A DNA stretch of 64,000 nucleotides from Vibrio tritonius (lineage in GTDB: Bacteria; Pseudomonadota; Gammaproteobacteria; Enterobacterales; Vibrionaceae), in contig NZ_AP014635.1 in assembly GCF_001547935.1 (NCBI RefSeq), forward strand, positions 2,418,001-2,482,000. Direction: 5' to 3'. Under the pieces are notes generated by a model, which saw only the letters and a program-made list of their open reading frames with translations, searched no databases and was not told where the DNA came from. A program made the position numbers and the translations under genes. How positions within the stretch are numbered: position 1 is the stretch's first letter; the number at the start of each line of letters is the position of its first letter. This document shows positions 17,492 through 27,303 of this stretch, one piece after another.

Positions 17492-18565
17492 CTAGACTAA
17501 GGTCACTCCAATTACATCCGGTTTTACTTTTCCTTGCCAAAACAGAATCGAGCTGATTCGCTCAGCCAAGTCTAAATAATAACCGGCATGCTCACTTTCT
17601 GGCCGACGAGCCACGGTTGGAATGCCTGCATCAATATCTTCACGCATGGCAATATGAAGGGGAATTTGGGCAAGAAGTGCTAATCCATATTCCCCCGCTA
17701 ATTGCGCAGCTCCCCCATGACCAAAAATGTGCTCTTTGGCACCACAGTGACTGCAAACGTGATAACTCATGTTCTCGATCAGTCCAACCACTGGCACATC
17801 CACTTTCTCAAACATAGCCGCCCCTTTACGTGCATCGGCTAAGGCTAAGTCTTGAGGTGTGGTGACAATAACAGCACCTGTAACAGGAATTTGCTGAGCA
17901 AGGGTCAATTGAATATCACCTGTACCTGGCGGCATATCAATCACCAAGTAATCCAAATCTGGCCACTGAGTTTCATTTAAAAGCTGCTCTAACGCTTTAG
18001 AGGCCATAGGACCACGCCAAATCGCCGCTTCCGCTTTATCAACTAAGTAACCGATAGAGTTGGTATATAAACCATGGGCCTCAACGGGCTTCATCCAGCG
18101 CTCATCTGCCACCAGCGGTTTATCACCAACAGTACCAAGCATTAATGGTACTGACGGGCCGTAGACATCAGCATCCAGCAACCCCACTTTGGCGCCAGAA
18201 TGAGCCAACCCCAATGCTAAATTGACCGCGGTGGTTGATTTACCAACGCCGCCTTTCGCTGAAGTCACGGCGATAATGTTCTTCACTCCAGCGATGGTTT
18301 TCGCCACTGGCGCCGCTAAGGTTTTCGTTTTTACCGAGATGGTATAGTCAAATTTCGATACCTCTCCTTTTTGCAGCTGGCTTTGAATCCAAGCCTCCAA
18401 CTCTTTAATTAGTCCATGAGCGGCAAAAGGGAAAGTAATCTGATAAGCCTGAGGACCAGATTCGGTCACGAGATAGGGTTGATTTGCCCAATCTGCAATC
18501 AGATGGGAATGAGAAAATTGATTTAGCCAGGTGCATAAATCATGTTTGGACGTCAACGAAAGCAT
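17492..18565 (-). CDS. apbC: Iron-sulfur cluster carrier protein ApbC/Mrp
   Basis: This ParA/MinD-type ATPase of 357 aa carries or helps transfer Fe-S clusters. An N-terminal domain of about 95 residues precedes the deviant Walker A motif SAKGGVGKSTTAVNLA. DVYGPSVPLMLG and the DMPPGTGD switch follow. The CxxC motif (VCSHCGAKEHIFG) is near residue 265. The ATG at 18565 is preferred over 18595 because GGAGG lies 5 nt upstream. It is divergent from metG, an arrangement conserved in Gammaproteobacteria. Confidence 0.94.
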   Translation of the reverse strand: MLSLTSKHDLCTWLNQFSHSHLIADWANQPYLVTESGPQAYQITFPFAAHGLIKELEAWIQSQLQKGEVSKFDYTISVKTKTLAAPVAKTIAGVKNIIAVTSAKGGVGKSTTAVNLALGLAHSGAKVGLLDADVYGPSVPLMLGTVGDKPLVADERWMKPVEAHGLYTNSIGYLVDKAEAAIWRGPMASKALEQLLNETQWPDLDYLVIDMPPGTGDIQLTLAQQIPVTGAVIVTTPQDLALADARKGAAMFEKVDVPVVGLIENMSYHVCSHCGAKEHIFGHGGAAQLAGEYGLALLAQIPLHIAMREDIDAGIPTVARRPESEHAGYYLDLAERISSILFWQGKVKPDVIGVTLV

Positions 18566-18724
18566 AGGTCCTCCTTTTTGCTGGTATGCTATCACTCAAT
18601 GTGCATAGAAAGAAGCCTGAAAAAGTTAGACATTCACCGTGACTCTGCCTTGGCGTTACTGGCATCATAAGGTAGTATTAACGACCAACCTTTTTATACC
18701 TATCAAGAAAGCGAATTATTAAGT

Positions 18725-20776
18725 ATGGCAACTGAACCAAGAAAAATTTTGGTAACTTGTGCCCTTCCGTACGCTAACGGTTCTATTCACTTGGGTCATA
18801 TGCTTGAGCATATCCAAGCGGATATTTGGGTACGTTACCAACGACTACGTGGCAACACTATTAACTTCATCTGTGCTGACGATGCTCACGGCACGCCAAT
18901 CATGCTTAAAGCGCAACAGATGGGTATCACGCCAGAAGAAATGATCGCAGAAGTAAGCAAAGAGCACCAAGCTGACTTTGCTGGCTTTGATATCAGCTTT
19001 GACAACTACCACAGCACTCACAGTGATGAGAACCGTGAATTAGCGTCAAGCATCTACCTAGAATTGAAAAAGAACGGTTTTATTTCAAGCCGCACCATTT
19101 CTCAGTTGTTTGACCCTGAGAAAGAGATGTTCTTGCCAGACCGTTTTGTAAAAGGTACTTGCCCGAAATGTAAATCTGAAGACCAATACGGCGACAACTG
19201 TGACGCCTGTGGCGAGACTTACAGCCCAACTGAACTTATCAACCCTCGTTCAGCAGTATCTGGCGCAACTCCTGTTCTTAAAGATTCAGAGCACTTCTTC
19301 TTCGACCTGCCTCAATTTGAAAGCATGTTGAAAGAGTGGACTCGTTCAGGTTCTCTACAATCTGAAACCGCAAACAAAATGCAAGAATGGTTTGAATCTG
19401 GTCTACAACAATGGGATATCTCACGTGATGCGCCGTACTTCGGCTTTGAGATCCCAGGCGAGAAGAACAAATTCTTCTACGTATGGCTAGATGCACCTAT
19501 CGGCTACATGGGTTCATTCAAAAACCTATGTGACAAACGTGACGACCTAGACTTCGCAGAATACTGGAACAAAGACAGCTCAGCAGAGCTTTACCATTTC
19601 ATCGGTAAAGACATTGTCTACTTCCACAGCCTATTCTGGCCAGCCATGCTCGATGGCGCAGGTTACCGTAAACCAAACAACGTATTCGTACACGGCTACG
19701 TCACGGTTAACGGCGCGAAAATGTCGAAATCTAAAGGCACGTTCGTTAAGGCCAGCACGTACCTAAAACACTTGGATCCTGAGTGCCTACGTTACTACTA
19801 CGCTGCAAAACTCAATAGCCGCATCGACGACCTTGATTTGAACCTAGAAGACTTCACTCAGCGTGTAAACGCAGATGTAGTGAACAAAATCGTGAACCTT
19901 GCGTCTCGAAATGCAGGATTCATTACTAAACGCTTCGAAGGTAAGCTGTCAGATACCTTTGCAGAACCAGCTCTATACCAAGAGTTTGCTGATGCAGCAG
20001 AGCGCATTGCTAACCTATTCGAAACACGTGAATTTGGTCGTGCAATCCGTGAAATCACCGCGCTTGCAGATAAAGCAAACCAATACGTGGATGAAAAAGC
20101 CCCTTGGGTTGTAGCGAAAGAAGAAGGCCGCGATCAAGATCTACAAGACATCTGTACTGTGGGCATTAACTTGTTCCGCGTATTGATGACTTACTTGAAA
20201 CCTGTCATGCCTGCGCTGGCACAGCGCACTGAAGCATTCCTAAACCAAGAACTGACTTGGGAAGGTATTGCAACCCCTCTAACTGGTCACGAAATCAGCA
20301 AATTCAAAGCGCTGTTCAATCGTATCGACCCTAAACATGTGGAAGAGATGATTGAATCGTCAAAAGAAGAAGCTGCAGCAGAGAAAGCGAAACTTGAAGC
20401 AGCAGCACCAAAAGCGGCTGAAACTGAATTGGATAAAGATCCAATCGCAGACGAAATCGAATTTGATGATTTCGCTAAAGTAGACATGCGTATTGCCAAA
20501 ATCATTTCTTGTGAAGAAGTGCCTAAGGCAAACAAACTACTTAAATTCCAATTGGATATCGGTGGTGAAACTCGCCAAGTATTCTCTGGAATTAAAGCAG
20601 CTTACAAACCAGAAGACTTGGTTGGTAAATACACTGTGATGGTGGCAAACCTAAAACCTCGTAAGATGAAGTTTGGTATGTCTGAAGGCATGATTCTCGC
20701 AGCAGGACCTGGCGGCGACCAATTGTGGATTCTTGAACCACATGAAGGTGCTCAACCTGGCATGCGCGTTATGTAA
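18725..20776 (+). CDS. metG: Methionyl-tRNA synthetase
   Basis: This class I synthetase has 683 aa. The HIGH-type motif is HLGH near residue 25, and the zinc knuckle has paired CPKC and CDAC near residues 145-162. The KMSKS motif is intact ([10 protein letters not shown], about residue 335). A C-terminal tRNA-binding OB-fold domain (about residues 580-683) follows an Ala/Glu-rich linker, as in the long dimeric form. It is followed by its own terminator. Confidence 0.97.
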   Translation: MATEPRKILVTCALPYANGSIHLGHMLEHIQADIWVRYQRLRGNTINFICADDAHGTPIMLKAQQMGITPEEMIAEVSKEHQADFAGFDISFDNYHSTHSDENRELASSIYLELKKNGFISSRTISQLFDPEKEMFLPDRFVKGTCPKCKSEDQYGDNCDACGETYSPTELINPRSAVSGATPVLKDSEHFFFDLPQFESMLKEWTRSGSLQSETANKMQEWFESGLQQWDISRDAPYFGFEIPGEKNKFFYVWLDAPIGYMGSFKNLCDKRDDLDFAEYWNKDSSAELYHFIGKDIVYFHSLFWPAMLDGAGYRKPNNVFVHGYVTVNGAKMSKSKGTFVKASTYLKHLDPECLRYYYAAKLNSRIDDLDLNLEDFTQRVNADVVNKIVNLASRNAGFITKRFEGKLSDTFAEPALYQEFADAAERIANLFETREFGRAIREITALADKANQYVDEKAPWVVAKEEGRDQDLQDICTVGINLFRVLMTYLKPVMPALAQRTEAFLNQELTWEGIATPLTGHEISKFKALFNRIDPKHVEEMIESSKEEAAAEKAKLEAAAPKAAETELDKDPIADEIEFDDFAKVDMRIAKIISCEEVPKANKLLKFQLDIGGETRQVFSGIKAAYKPEDLVGKYTVMVANLKPRKMKFGMSEGMILAAGPGGDQLWILEPHEGAQPGMRVM

Positions 20777-20794
20777 TCGGCGACGAATATTGCT

Positions 20795-20829
20795 AGCCCT
20801 CATAGCCTATGGTTATGGGGGCTTTTTTA
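20795..20829 (+). terminator. Rho-independent terminator of metG
   Basis: The stem AGCCCtCATA/TATGgGGGCT, with one wobble, is followed by TTTTTTA. It lies 18 nt after the metG stop. Confidence 0.85.
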
Positions 20830-20977
20830 TGCTCCTTTCCCTCGCAAACGCACCAAAAAAGTGCGTTAATAATGGTGGGCTTAATTTAACCCATTGATTT
20901 TAAGTTACTCTTACTTTGGCATTATCTCTGCATGGTTATACAGACTGTTGGGTATGACTAACAAGGAGGAGTTGGTT

Positions 20978-21790
20978 ATGTTTGTACTGCTATCTATGAT
21001 CATCTCTCTGGCCATTTTAGGGCTAATGTTTTTCTATTCCAAACAGCGTGAATCTTCCTCGCAGCGTAAATACGAACTGATCGTCGATTTACGTCAATTG
21101 CTCGCTCTGTGTCGACAACATCGTAATGCAACACATCTCGCACTAATGTTTGATGAAGACCGTCGTACTGAACTTAATGAACTGCAACAAGCCCTCTTGA
21201 ACCAATCACAACACTTGATTGGTATTGCCCATTTCGATAACAAGCCCATGTATCGAATTTTGCAGCGTAAACTCGAAAGTCTCACCAATGAATGGCAAGA
21301 ACGCTCCGTTGCTCGTAATCAAATCGTGCACGGCAAAGCCATTCGCCACTGTATGTTTTTGCTTGATGAGGTGATGTTGGCATGGCTGGTCGAATCTGGG
21401 CGTGAAGCACTTAGTGATGAATACCATATCAACTGGCAGCAGATTATTGATGCGATGGATGCGCTAACCCAAATGCGCATCTGTATTGAAGAGCTCGACA
21501 CAATGGAAGGACAACGTCGTTTTACCCACTACGTCGCCACCGTACAAAGAAAAATAAATCAGTTATCGATTATTAGTGCTTTAACAACCGATTCTCCTGC
21601 ATGCTCACAAGCGCTAGAGAAATTAAAAAAATGGCAGGACATGCAGCAATCACTCAGTAGCCAAGACTTATATGCCATATCATCAGCCCTCTCGTTGACC
21701 ATTGCTCACACCTATGATCACATGCTGAGTGAATTGTTAGAGACACTTTACCAACCGCTTCCCAAATTGCACTTCGTCGAAACCAGTTAA
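20978..21790 (+). CDS. Membrane-anchored helical protein of unknown function
   Basis: I do not recognise this 270-aa protein with confidence. It has one N-terminal hydrophobic helix (about residues 2-22), then a long, mostly alpha-helical cytoplasmic or periplasmic part with no catalytic motif that I can see. The segment with LLALCRQHRNATHLALMF and later RNQIVHGKAIRHCMFLLDEV has a faint likeness to nitrate/nitrite-sensing (NIT) helical bundles, but this is a guess. The ATG at 20978 has AAGGAGGAG upstream; an ATG at 20954 lies before that ribosome-binding site. It converges on udp with a shared terminator. Confidence 0.75.
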   Translation: MFVLLSMIISLAILGLMFFYSKQRESSSQRKYELIVDLRQLLALCRQHRNATHLALMFDEDRRTELNELQQALLNQSQHLIGIAHFDNKPMYRILQRKLESLTNEWQERSVARNQIVHGKAIRHCMFLLDEVMLAWLVESGREALSDEYHINWQQIIDAMDALTQMRICIEELDTMEGQRRFTHYVATVQRKINQLSIISALTTDSPACSQALEKLKKWQDMQQSLSSQDLYAISSALSLTIAHTYDHMLSELLETLYQPLPKLHFVETS

Positions 21791-21819
21791 TGCATTTAAC
21801 TCATTATTAAACATTAGAT

Positions 21820-21854
21820 AAACACAAGGCCGCTCAAAAAGCGGCCTTGTGTTT
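21820..21854. terminator. Bidirectional terminator
   Basis: A perfect 15-bp stem, AAACACAAGGCCGCT and AGCGGCCTTGTGTTT, has a 5-nt loop. It lies between the convergent unknown gene and udp. Confidence 0.9.
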
Positions 21855-21869
21855 AAAATTTAATTCGCA

Positions 21870-22628
21870 TTACAGCAACTTGCGAGCAGCTTCAACAACC
21901 ACCTTAATCGAGCGAGTTTCTGCCAGTTTTAGCGTTTCATGATCTGGCGTCTCTTTTTGGGTACGGTTAATGATAACACCCGCCACACAACCTGCTTTCA
22001 AGCCTGAGCTTGCACACATGGTCAGCAAAGTTGCCGATTCCATTTCGAAGTTAAGCACGCCCATATCCTGCCACTCTTTCATCGAGCCTTGGAAACGACG
22101 CACAACACGACCAGTAAAGGTGTCGTAACGCTCTTGACCAGGATAGAAAGTATCACTCGACGCTGTAACACCCGTATGAACAGTCGCGCCACTTTCAACT
22201 GCAGCCGCCTTCATTGCTGTCGCAACATCAAAATCCGCTACAGCTGGGAATTCCATTGGCGCAAAATGCAGGCTTGCACCATCAAGACGCACAGAACCTG
22301 TTGTTACAATCATATCGCCTACATTCACATGTGGCTGGATTGCACCTGTTGTACCTACGCGCAAAAACGTACGCACACCAAGTTGTGCTAATTCTTCAAC
22401 AGCGATAGAGGTTGATGGACCACCAATACCGGTTGAACAAACCACAACAGATTGACCGTCTAGCTCAGCACGGTACACCGTGTATTCACGATGGCTGGCT
22501 AAAAAGGTAGGGTTGTCCATCAAGTTGGCAATTTTTTCTACACGCGCAGGGTCACCAGGAATGATGGCCAGTGTTGCGCCATTAAGGTCGTCTTGAGTTA
22601 CACCAAGATGGAACACAGATTGAGTCAT
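21870..22628 (-). CDS. udp: Uridine phosphorylase
   Basis: This pyrimidine-nucleoside salvage enzyme (252 aa) converts uridine and phosphate to uracil and ribose-1-phosphate. The phosphate-binding segments [12 protein letters not shown] and RVGTTGAIQ and the nucleoside-binding [12 protein letters not shown] are intact, matching E. coli Udp closely. A CRP-type site lies about 135 nt upstream, in keeping with the known CRP/CytR control of udp in enteric bacteria. Confidence 0.96.
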   Translation of the reverse strand: MTQSVFHLGVTQDDLNGATLAIIPGDPARVEKIANLMDNPTFLASHREYTVYRAELDGQSVVVCSTGIGGPSTSIAVEELAQLGVRTFLRVGTTGAIQPHVNVGDMIVTTGSVRLDGASLHFAPMEFPAVADFDVATAMKAAAVESGATVHTGVTASSDTFYPGQERYDTFTGRVVRRFQGSMKEWQDMGVLNFEMESATLLTMCASSGLKAGCVAGVIINRTQKETPDHETLKLAETRSIKVVVEAARKLL

Positions 22629-22761
22629 AGATACTCCTATTACGGCTTGTTCAGCTCTCTAATTTATATTGGGTACGGGGTTACTTTATCCGACCACGCA
22701 AATTATAAAGCCGACGATTATCACAAAAACTGCAGTAACATTTTTCAATATTACACAATAA

Positions 22762-22777
22762 CGTGATTTAAATCACA
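22762..22777. promoter_or_regulatory. CRP-type site upstream of udp
   Basis: CGTGATTTAAATCACA contains a perfect GTGA-N6-TCAC core, 134-149 nt before the udp start codon. It may act alone or with CytR; no second clear CRP site was seen. Confidence 0.6.
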
Positions 22778-22807
22778 ATAAACCAGCGCATACGAACAAT
22801 ATGGCTA

Positions 22808-22837
22808 AAGAAAAAGGTGCTGCTAACAGCACCTTTT
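22808..22837 (-). terminator. Terminator, probably of zntA
   Basis: The stem GGTGCTG/CAGCACC (22816-22833) with a CTAA loop is followed on the minus strand by TTTTTCTTT. It is the first minus-strand terminator after zntA, but a 266-bp repeat lies between them. Confidence 0.75.
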
Positions 22838-22867
22838 CAGTATAGAAAAATCAGCTGAACTTGGGTT

Positions 22868-23133
22868 TATACCCAAGTAACCTCAAGATGCGGTTTCAGC
22901 GAGAATGTATTCGCTTATAGGCAAGGCACCGATTTGAATACATAGTGATTCTACGTCGAAAATCGGTAACGCAGCATAGGAGCGAATACAACTCGCCCCT
23001 TGGGAGCTCATCAACAAGCCCATTTCTGCGCCCAATGACGTTGAAAGGGAATGACCATTCCTGCCGTCATTGAGCTTGACCTGTGCTCGTTGATGAAGCT
23101 CTGAAGTCTGCATCTTGAGGTCATTTGGGTATA
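22868..23133 (-). repeat. Full-length 266-bp MITE-like repeat, copy 2
   Basis: This is the inverted counterpart of 14035-14300, with the same 266-bp length and TATACCC...GGGTATA termini. One internal palindromic arm pairs GCGAG-x-TGTATTCGCT with AGCGAATACAACTCGC and, inside it, ACCGATTT with AAATCGGT. The other pairs GAGCTCATCAAC and CAATGACG with CGTCATTG and GTTGATGAAGCTC, closing on GGAAT/ATTCC. Its right end overlaps the 3' end of zntA. Confidence 0.9.
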
Positions 23134-25412
23134 TAACGAAGCAATCGTAGCGCGTTGAGTGTAACTAAGGCGGTTGCCCCACTGTCTGCCAATACCGCAA
23201 CCCACAACCCTGTAATTCCTAATAAACTGGTCACCAAAAAGACAGCTTTCAATCCTAAGGCAATCGTGACGTTTTGCTTGATATTACGCATCGTTGCTCG
23301 GGACAACGCAATCATATTCGGCAATTCAATCAGCTGATTGTGAGTAATCGCTGCATCGGCCGTTTCCAAAGCGACATCCGAACCACCACCCATGGCAATA
23401 CCAATATGCGCTTCTTTCATGGCAGGCGCATCATTAATACCATCGCCAACCATTGCGACATTGTGTTGTTTCGCCAACGTTCGAATACCCGCCACTTTAT
23501 TTTCGGGTAAAAGCTGCGCTTGGAAAGTTATGCCCAATTTGCCTGCAATGGCAGCAGCGCTGCGCTGATGATCGCCAGTCAGCATAATGCTCTCAACGCC
23601 AAGTTCTTTCAGTTTGGCGATGGCACTGAGTGCATCGTCACGCAGGGTATCTTGCCATGCTATCACCCCCGCTATTTGGTCATTAACCGTCACATAAACC
23701 GCGGTTTTCCCTTCACTTTGCAAGGTTTTAACCAAGGCTTGAGCCTGGTTCGATGCATTATCATAATGGTTTGGTGCGATTAAGGTGACTGTCTGATGAT
23801 CCACTTTACCACTAACGCCCCGTCCTACCATTGCACTGCGCTGTTGAGCGGGCTCTATGATCAATCCACTGTGCTCAGCTTTTTGAATCACCGCTTGAGC
23901 TAGGGGATGGCTTGAGCCAACTTCCACGGCAGCAGCCACGGCTAATATGCGTTCCTCAGACCAAGCATCAAAGCCAATAACATCAGTCACATGAGGTTTG
24001 CCCTGCGTTAACGTCCCCGTTTTATCCAAAGCAAGGTGGTCAACATGCGCCAACTTTTCTAATGCAGCCCCACCTTTAATGAGCACACCCAATCGAGCAG
24101 CCATTGCCAACCCAGATGTGATCGCCGCTGGTGTTGAAATCACCAAAGCGCATGGACAAGCAATCAGTAACATCGCCAAACCACGATAGACCCACGTTTC
24201 CCACGGCTGGGCGAACAACATCGGTGGAATGGTCACCACAAGTAAAGCCACCACCATCATCAAAGGTGTGTACCAACGGCTGAATTTTTCCAGAAACCGT
24301 TCTAATGGTGCTTTGCGTGACTCAGCCTCTTCGATCATGTGCAAAATACGATCAATCGCATTTTCCCCTTGGCGCGATGTTACTTTAATCTGCACCACTT
24401 TATCGATGACCACAGTGCCTGCAGATAAAGAGTCCCCTTGCACATGTTCAACCGGAATCGACTCTCCCGTTAAAGCACTTTCGTCAATACTAGCTGAAGC
24501 ATCCGTTAAATAACCATCAGCAGGTAAACGCCCTCCAGGGCCGACTTCGACAATATCTCCAACAGCCAACTGGGCGATTTCGGTTTCAACACGCTGTCCA
24601 TCAACAATTTTGATCGCTTTTTCTGGTAACAAAGCCATCAAAGCTTGAACGCCACTGCGAGCTTTTTCAGCAGCAAAGCCTTCTAACCGCTCACCAATTA
24701 AAAATAGCCACAATACCATTGCCGCCTCAGCGGTTTCTCCTAAGTAAAGGGCACCGAAAGCGGCAACTGTCATCAACATTTCGATAGCGAAAGGTGTACC
24801 CGCTCTCGCCAATTTAAACGCCGATACGGCAATAGGAAGTAATCCAGCCAAACAGGTTAAAACATAAAGCCATTGAGCAACAGCATCTGAGAAAAAGCTC
24901 GCCACAAAGGCCGCTAACATCCCCACACCTAACCCAATAAGTCTGAGGTTATCTGATTGCTGGTACCAAGGTTGAGTTAACGTCTCCGCTGAAGTGGGAG
25001 CACTAAGTGAAACGATCTTAAATCCAGAGCGGCCAACGGCCTGCTCAACGGCGGTAATCGTCTGCTCATGGTCATGATCGACGACTAATTTTTCCGTACT
25101 AAACACGACTTTTGCCGCAACAATATCGGAGAGTTGCCCAACGGCATTTTCAATTTTACGCGCACATGATGGACAATCCATCCCAATAACACGCCAACTT
25201 GAGCGATATAGACTGCCTCGCCGGGCAGGTTCTTCATCGTCTCCACCGCCACCTTCTAGCGACTGGGCATCCATGGTTAACGCGCCAGATACCGCGCTCC
25301 CAGTGGCAGGACGAATAGAGAGAATTTTAGGTGAGACATGAGCACAAGATTCCTGATGTTTCTCCGGTTTTGCGCTGCGATTTGAGCAGCAATCTGTATG
25401 TTTGGTACACAT
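23121..25412 (-). CDS. zntA: Zn/Cd/Pb-exporting P1B-type ATPase
   Basis: This inner-membrane metal exporter has 763 aa. A Cys-rich N-terminus (TDCCSN, CAHVS) precedes a heavy-metal-associated domain with GMDCPSCARKIE (about residue 78). Then come the TM region, the phosphatase loop TGESIPVE, the metal-site motif ACPCALVIS, the phosphorylation motif DKTGTLT, and the hinge GDGINDAPAM. The CPC motif and HMA type fit Zn/Cd/Pb rather than Cu. The promoter has a ZntR-like 20-bp spacer palindrome. The stop codon and last three residues (IPK) come from the MITE-like repeat at its 3' end. Confidence 0.93.
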   Translation of the reverse strand: MCTKHTDCCSNRSAKPEKHQESCAHVSPKILSIRPATGSAVSGALTMDAQSLEGGGGDDEEPARRGSLYRSSWRVIGMDCPSCARKIENAVGQLSDIVAAKVVFSTEKLVVDHDHEQTITAVEQAVGRSGFKIVSLSAPTSAETLTQPWYQQSDNLRLIGLGVGMLAAFVASFFSDAVAQWLYVLTCLAGLLPIAVSAFKLARAGTPFAIEMLMTVAAFGALYLGETAEAAMVLWLFLIGERLEGFAAEKARSGVQALMALLPEKAIKIVDGQRVETEIAQLAVGDIVEVGPGGRLPADGYLTDASASIDESALTGESIPVEHVQGDSLSAGTVVIDKVVQIKVTSRQGENAIDRILHMIEEAESRKAPLERFLEKFSRWYTPLMMVVALLVVTIPPMLFAQPWETWVYRGLAMLLIACPCALVISTPAAITSGLAMAARLGVLIKGGAALEKLAHVDHLALDKTGTLTQGKPHVTDVIGFDAWSEERILAVAAAVEVGSSHPLAQAVIQKAEHSGLIIEPAQQRSAMVGRGVSGKVDHQTVTLIAPNHYDNASNQAQALVKTLQSEGKTAVYVTVNDQIAGVIAWQDTLRDDALSAIAKLKELGVESIMLTGDHQRSAAAIAGKLGITFQAQLLPENKVAGIRTLAKQHNVAMVGDGINDAPAMKEAHIGIAMGGGSDVALETADAAITHNQLIELPNMIALSRATMRNIKQNVTIALGLKAVFLVTSLLGITGLWVAVLADSGATALVTLNALRLLRYIPK

Positions 25413-25442
25413 AAATAAGACTCCTTATCAGTTACATTACCA

Positions 25443-25474
25443 AGCATACACTTTGGAGTTAACTCCAAGGTCAA
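25443..25474 (-). promoter_or_regulatory. MerR-family (ZntR-type) promoter of zntA
   Basis: On the minus strand -35 TTGACC (25474-25469) and -10 TATGCT (25448-25443) are separated by an overlong 20-bp spacer. The spacer contains the perfect palindrome TTGGAGTTAACTCCAA (25453-25468). This is the classical layout for activation by a MerR-type metal sensor such as ZntR. The regulator gene is not in the window. Confidence 0.8.
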
Positions 25475-25492
25475 GCAGTTTTTCACTCCCCA

Positions 25493-25519
25493 AGAAAAAG
25501 GAAAGGGGCTTACGCCCCG
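25493..25519 (-). terminator. Terminator after the CBS-domain gene
   Basis: The stem GGGGC/GCCCC (25505-25518) is followed on the minus strand by TTTCCTTTTTCTT. It lies a few bases after the CBS-protein stop codon. Confidence 0.7.
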
Positions 25520-25524
25520 ACACC

Positions 25525-25941
25525 TTATACTGGATGTTTAAAACAATTCACCAGATTTTTTTCTACTGCTTTGAGCACTTCCGTTCGCGAGATCAAACCA
25601 ACCAATTTTTGGTTGTGCACCACTGGATACACCTTGGGTTTACCGACTTGCATTAAATCCGCTAGTTCAATAATACTCATATCGGGTTCCACCGTAAGCA
25701 CTTCGGTGTGCATGCAATCCGAGACAAGATGAGAATCTTGGCAAAAATAACTCGCTTTAACCATTTTATCGAGCAAGTCCTGCTCTGAAATAAAGCCTAT
25801 TACATGTTCTTGTTTATCTATGACAGGACCTCCGGGCCGATTCGCTTTCAACAATTTAGCTAGAGCAGCAGTCAGCGGCATGTCGGGGGTGAACGTAACA
25901 GGCTGATACGTCATGTAGTCTTTAACTTGTATTGAGTCCAT
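25525..25941 (-). CDS. CBS-domain pair protein
   Basis: This 138-aa protein consists almost entirely of two CBS motifs. The first covers residues 7-60 (VKDYMTYQPVTFTPDMPL ... GFISEQDLLDKM) and the second residues 75-130 (VSDCMHTEVLTVEPDMSI ... LVGLISRTEVLKAV). Such stand-alone pairs bind adenosine nucleotides and act as energy or ligand sensors; the partner is unknown here. The ATG at 25941 has AAGGAGG 9 nt upstream. The frame extends to 26106 without a better start. It is separated from moaE by a terminator. Confidence 0.88.
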   Translation of the reverse strand: MDSIQVKDYMTYQPVTFTPDMPLTAALAKLLKANRPGGPVIDKQEHVIGFISEQDLLDKMVKASYFCQDSHLVSDCMHTEVLTVEPDMSIIELADLMQVGKPKVYPVVHNQKLVGLISRTEVLKAVEKNLVNCFKHPV

Positions 25942-26052
25942 AGCAAATCGCCTCCTTAGCGAGAAACCGACCATTGTGGTTACTGTAAGTGTTGACCAGT
26001 TTTGGCGTTTTGCTAAATGGAATTCATCAATTAATGTGATAGGTTTTACCAA

Positions 26053-26079
26053 TAAAAAGGCCAAGTTATTCACTTGGCC
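26053..26079 (-). terminator. Terminator of the moa operon
   Basis: The stem GGCCAAGT/ACTTGGCC (26059-26079) is followed on the minus strand by TTTTTATT. It lies 34 nt after the moaE stop. Confidence 0.85.
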
Positions 26080-26112
26080 TATATAACACTGAGATTTTTC
26101 CAACACTTATTG

Positions 26113-26568
26113 CTATTCATTCCAGCGCAGTGCTGCCTTTTGATCGCTTTCTCTTGACTCAATCCAACGATTTTCACTGGTTGTGCGCTCTTTCTTCCAA
26201 AATGGCGCTTGGGTTTTTAAGTAATCCATAATGAACTCAGAGGCAGCAAATGAAGCACTGCGATGCGCACTAGTCACTCCAACCATCACTATCTGATCAC
26301 CCAAATCCATGTCACCAACACGATGGATGATGCAAACCCGTAACAAAGGCCAGCGCTGTGCAGCTTGATGGGCGATATCGGTGAGCGACTTTTCAGTCAT
26401 GCCTGGGTAGTGCTCAAGATGCAACCCTTGCACTTCATCGCCTAAATTCATATCTCGAACTTTGCCAACGAAGGTGACAATCGCGCCCGCGTCAGTACCT
26501 TGTGCAAGGGCATCGTATTCTTCCGCTAAAGAGAAATCCTGCTCTTGTACTGAAACTTTAAGCTCCAT
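26113..26568 (-). CDS. moaE: Molybdopterin synthase large subunit MoaE
   Basis: MoaE (151 aa) binds cyclic pyranopterin monophosphate and, with thiocarboxylated MoaD, inserts the dithiolene sulfurs of molybdopterin. It contains GAIVTFVGKVRD, LHLEHYPGM, IIHRVGDMDLGDQIV and the catalytic-lysine region APFWKKE near the C-terminus. The start codon lies one base beyond the moaD stop, indicating tight coupling in the moaABCDE operon. Confidence 0.96.
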   Translation of the reverse strand: MELKVSVQEQDFSLAEEYDALAQGTDAGAIVTFVGKVRDMNLGDEVQGLHLEHYPGMTEKSLTDIAHQAAQRWPLLRVCIIHRVGDMDLGDQIVMVGVTSAHRSASFAASEFIMDYLKTQAPFWKKERTTSENRWIESRESDQKAALRWNE

Positions 26569-26569
26569 T

Positions 26570-26815
26570 TTAACCTCCTGTCACCGGCGGGAAAAACGCC
26601 ACTTCATCCCCATCACATAGACCTTGAGTCATAGGAACAATCGATTGGTTCACTGCGGCTAGCAATTTGCCGGCCTCCATCGCTAAAGACCACTTTCCCG
26701 GTTGTTCAGATAAATAAACACGCAAATCATCTACCGTAGAAAATTGGTTCTCAAGTTCAAGGCTATCACGGCCAACCAACTCACGAGTTTGGGCGAAAAA
26801 TAGCACTTTAATCAT
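26570..26815 (-). CDS. moaD: Molybdopterin synthase sulfur carrier subunit MoaD
   Basis: MoaD (81 aa) is the ubiquitin-like sulfur carrier of molybdopterin synthase. The essential C-terminal Gly-Gly, which becomes the thiocarboxylate, is intact (FFPPVTGG). Its start overlaps the moaC stop (ATGA-type, 26812-26815) and moaE begins one base after it ends. Confidence 0.96.
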   Translation of the reverse strand: MIKVLFFAQTRELVGRDSLELENQFSTVDDLRVYLSEQPGKWSLAMEAGKLLAAVNQSIVPMTQGLCDGDEVAFFPPVTGG

Positions 26816-27291
26816 AATTCCGCCTTAAAGTGACCAGACTTACCACCGGTTTTTTCCAATAAACGGACATGTTCAATCACCATGTCTTTTTGCACCGCTT
26901 TACACATATCGTAGATAGTGAGGGCAGCGACCGATGCGGCCGTTAACGCTTCCATCTCAACGCCTGTTTTACCGGCCAACTTGCACACTGATTCAATGCG
27001 AACTTTGTTTTCTGCTGTTATTGCCTCTAAGTGCACTTCGACTTTAGAAAGCAACAAAGGATGGCACAGAGGAATCAAGTCCCACGTTTTCTTCGCCGCT
27101 TGAATCCCGGCAATACGTGCCGTCGCAAACACATCACCTTTGTGATGCTGACCAGAAACGATCATAGCCAATGTTTCTGGTGCCATTTGGACAAATGCTT
27201 CAGCGCGCGCTTCACGAACCGTTTCGGCCTTCGCTGACACATCAACCATGTTTGCTTCGCCAGAAGCATTAATATGTGTAAATTGGTTCAT
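26812..27291 (-). CDS. moaC: Cyclic pyranopterin monophosphate synthase MoaC
   Basis: MoaC (159 aa) converts the 3',8-cyclo-GTP product of MoaA into cyclic pyranopterin monophosphate. Conserved segments include [15 protein letters not shown] near residue 73, [25 protein letters not shown], and the final [14 protein letters not shown] lies 7 nt before the ATG. It is the third gene of the operon, between moaB and moaD. Confidence 0.96.
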   Translation of the reverse strand: MNQFTHINASGEANMVDVSAKAETVREARAEAFVQMAPETLAMIVSGQHHKGDVFATARIAGIQAAKKTWDLIPLCHPLLLSKVEVHLEAITAENKVRIESVCKLAGKTGVEMEALTAASVAALTIYDMCKAVQKDMVIEHVRLLEKTGGKSGHFKAEL

Positions 27292-27303
27292 CCCATGCTC
27301 CTC

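Noticed and set aside
22883..23113. Short open frames inside the 266-bp repeats
   Set aside because: They lie entirely within a palindromic non-coding element, have no ribosome-binding site, and the corresponding frame differs between copies.
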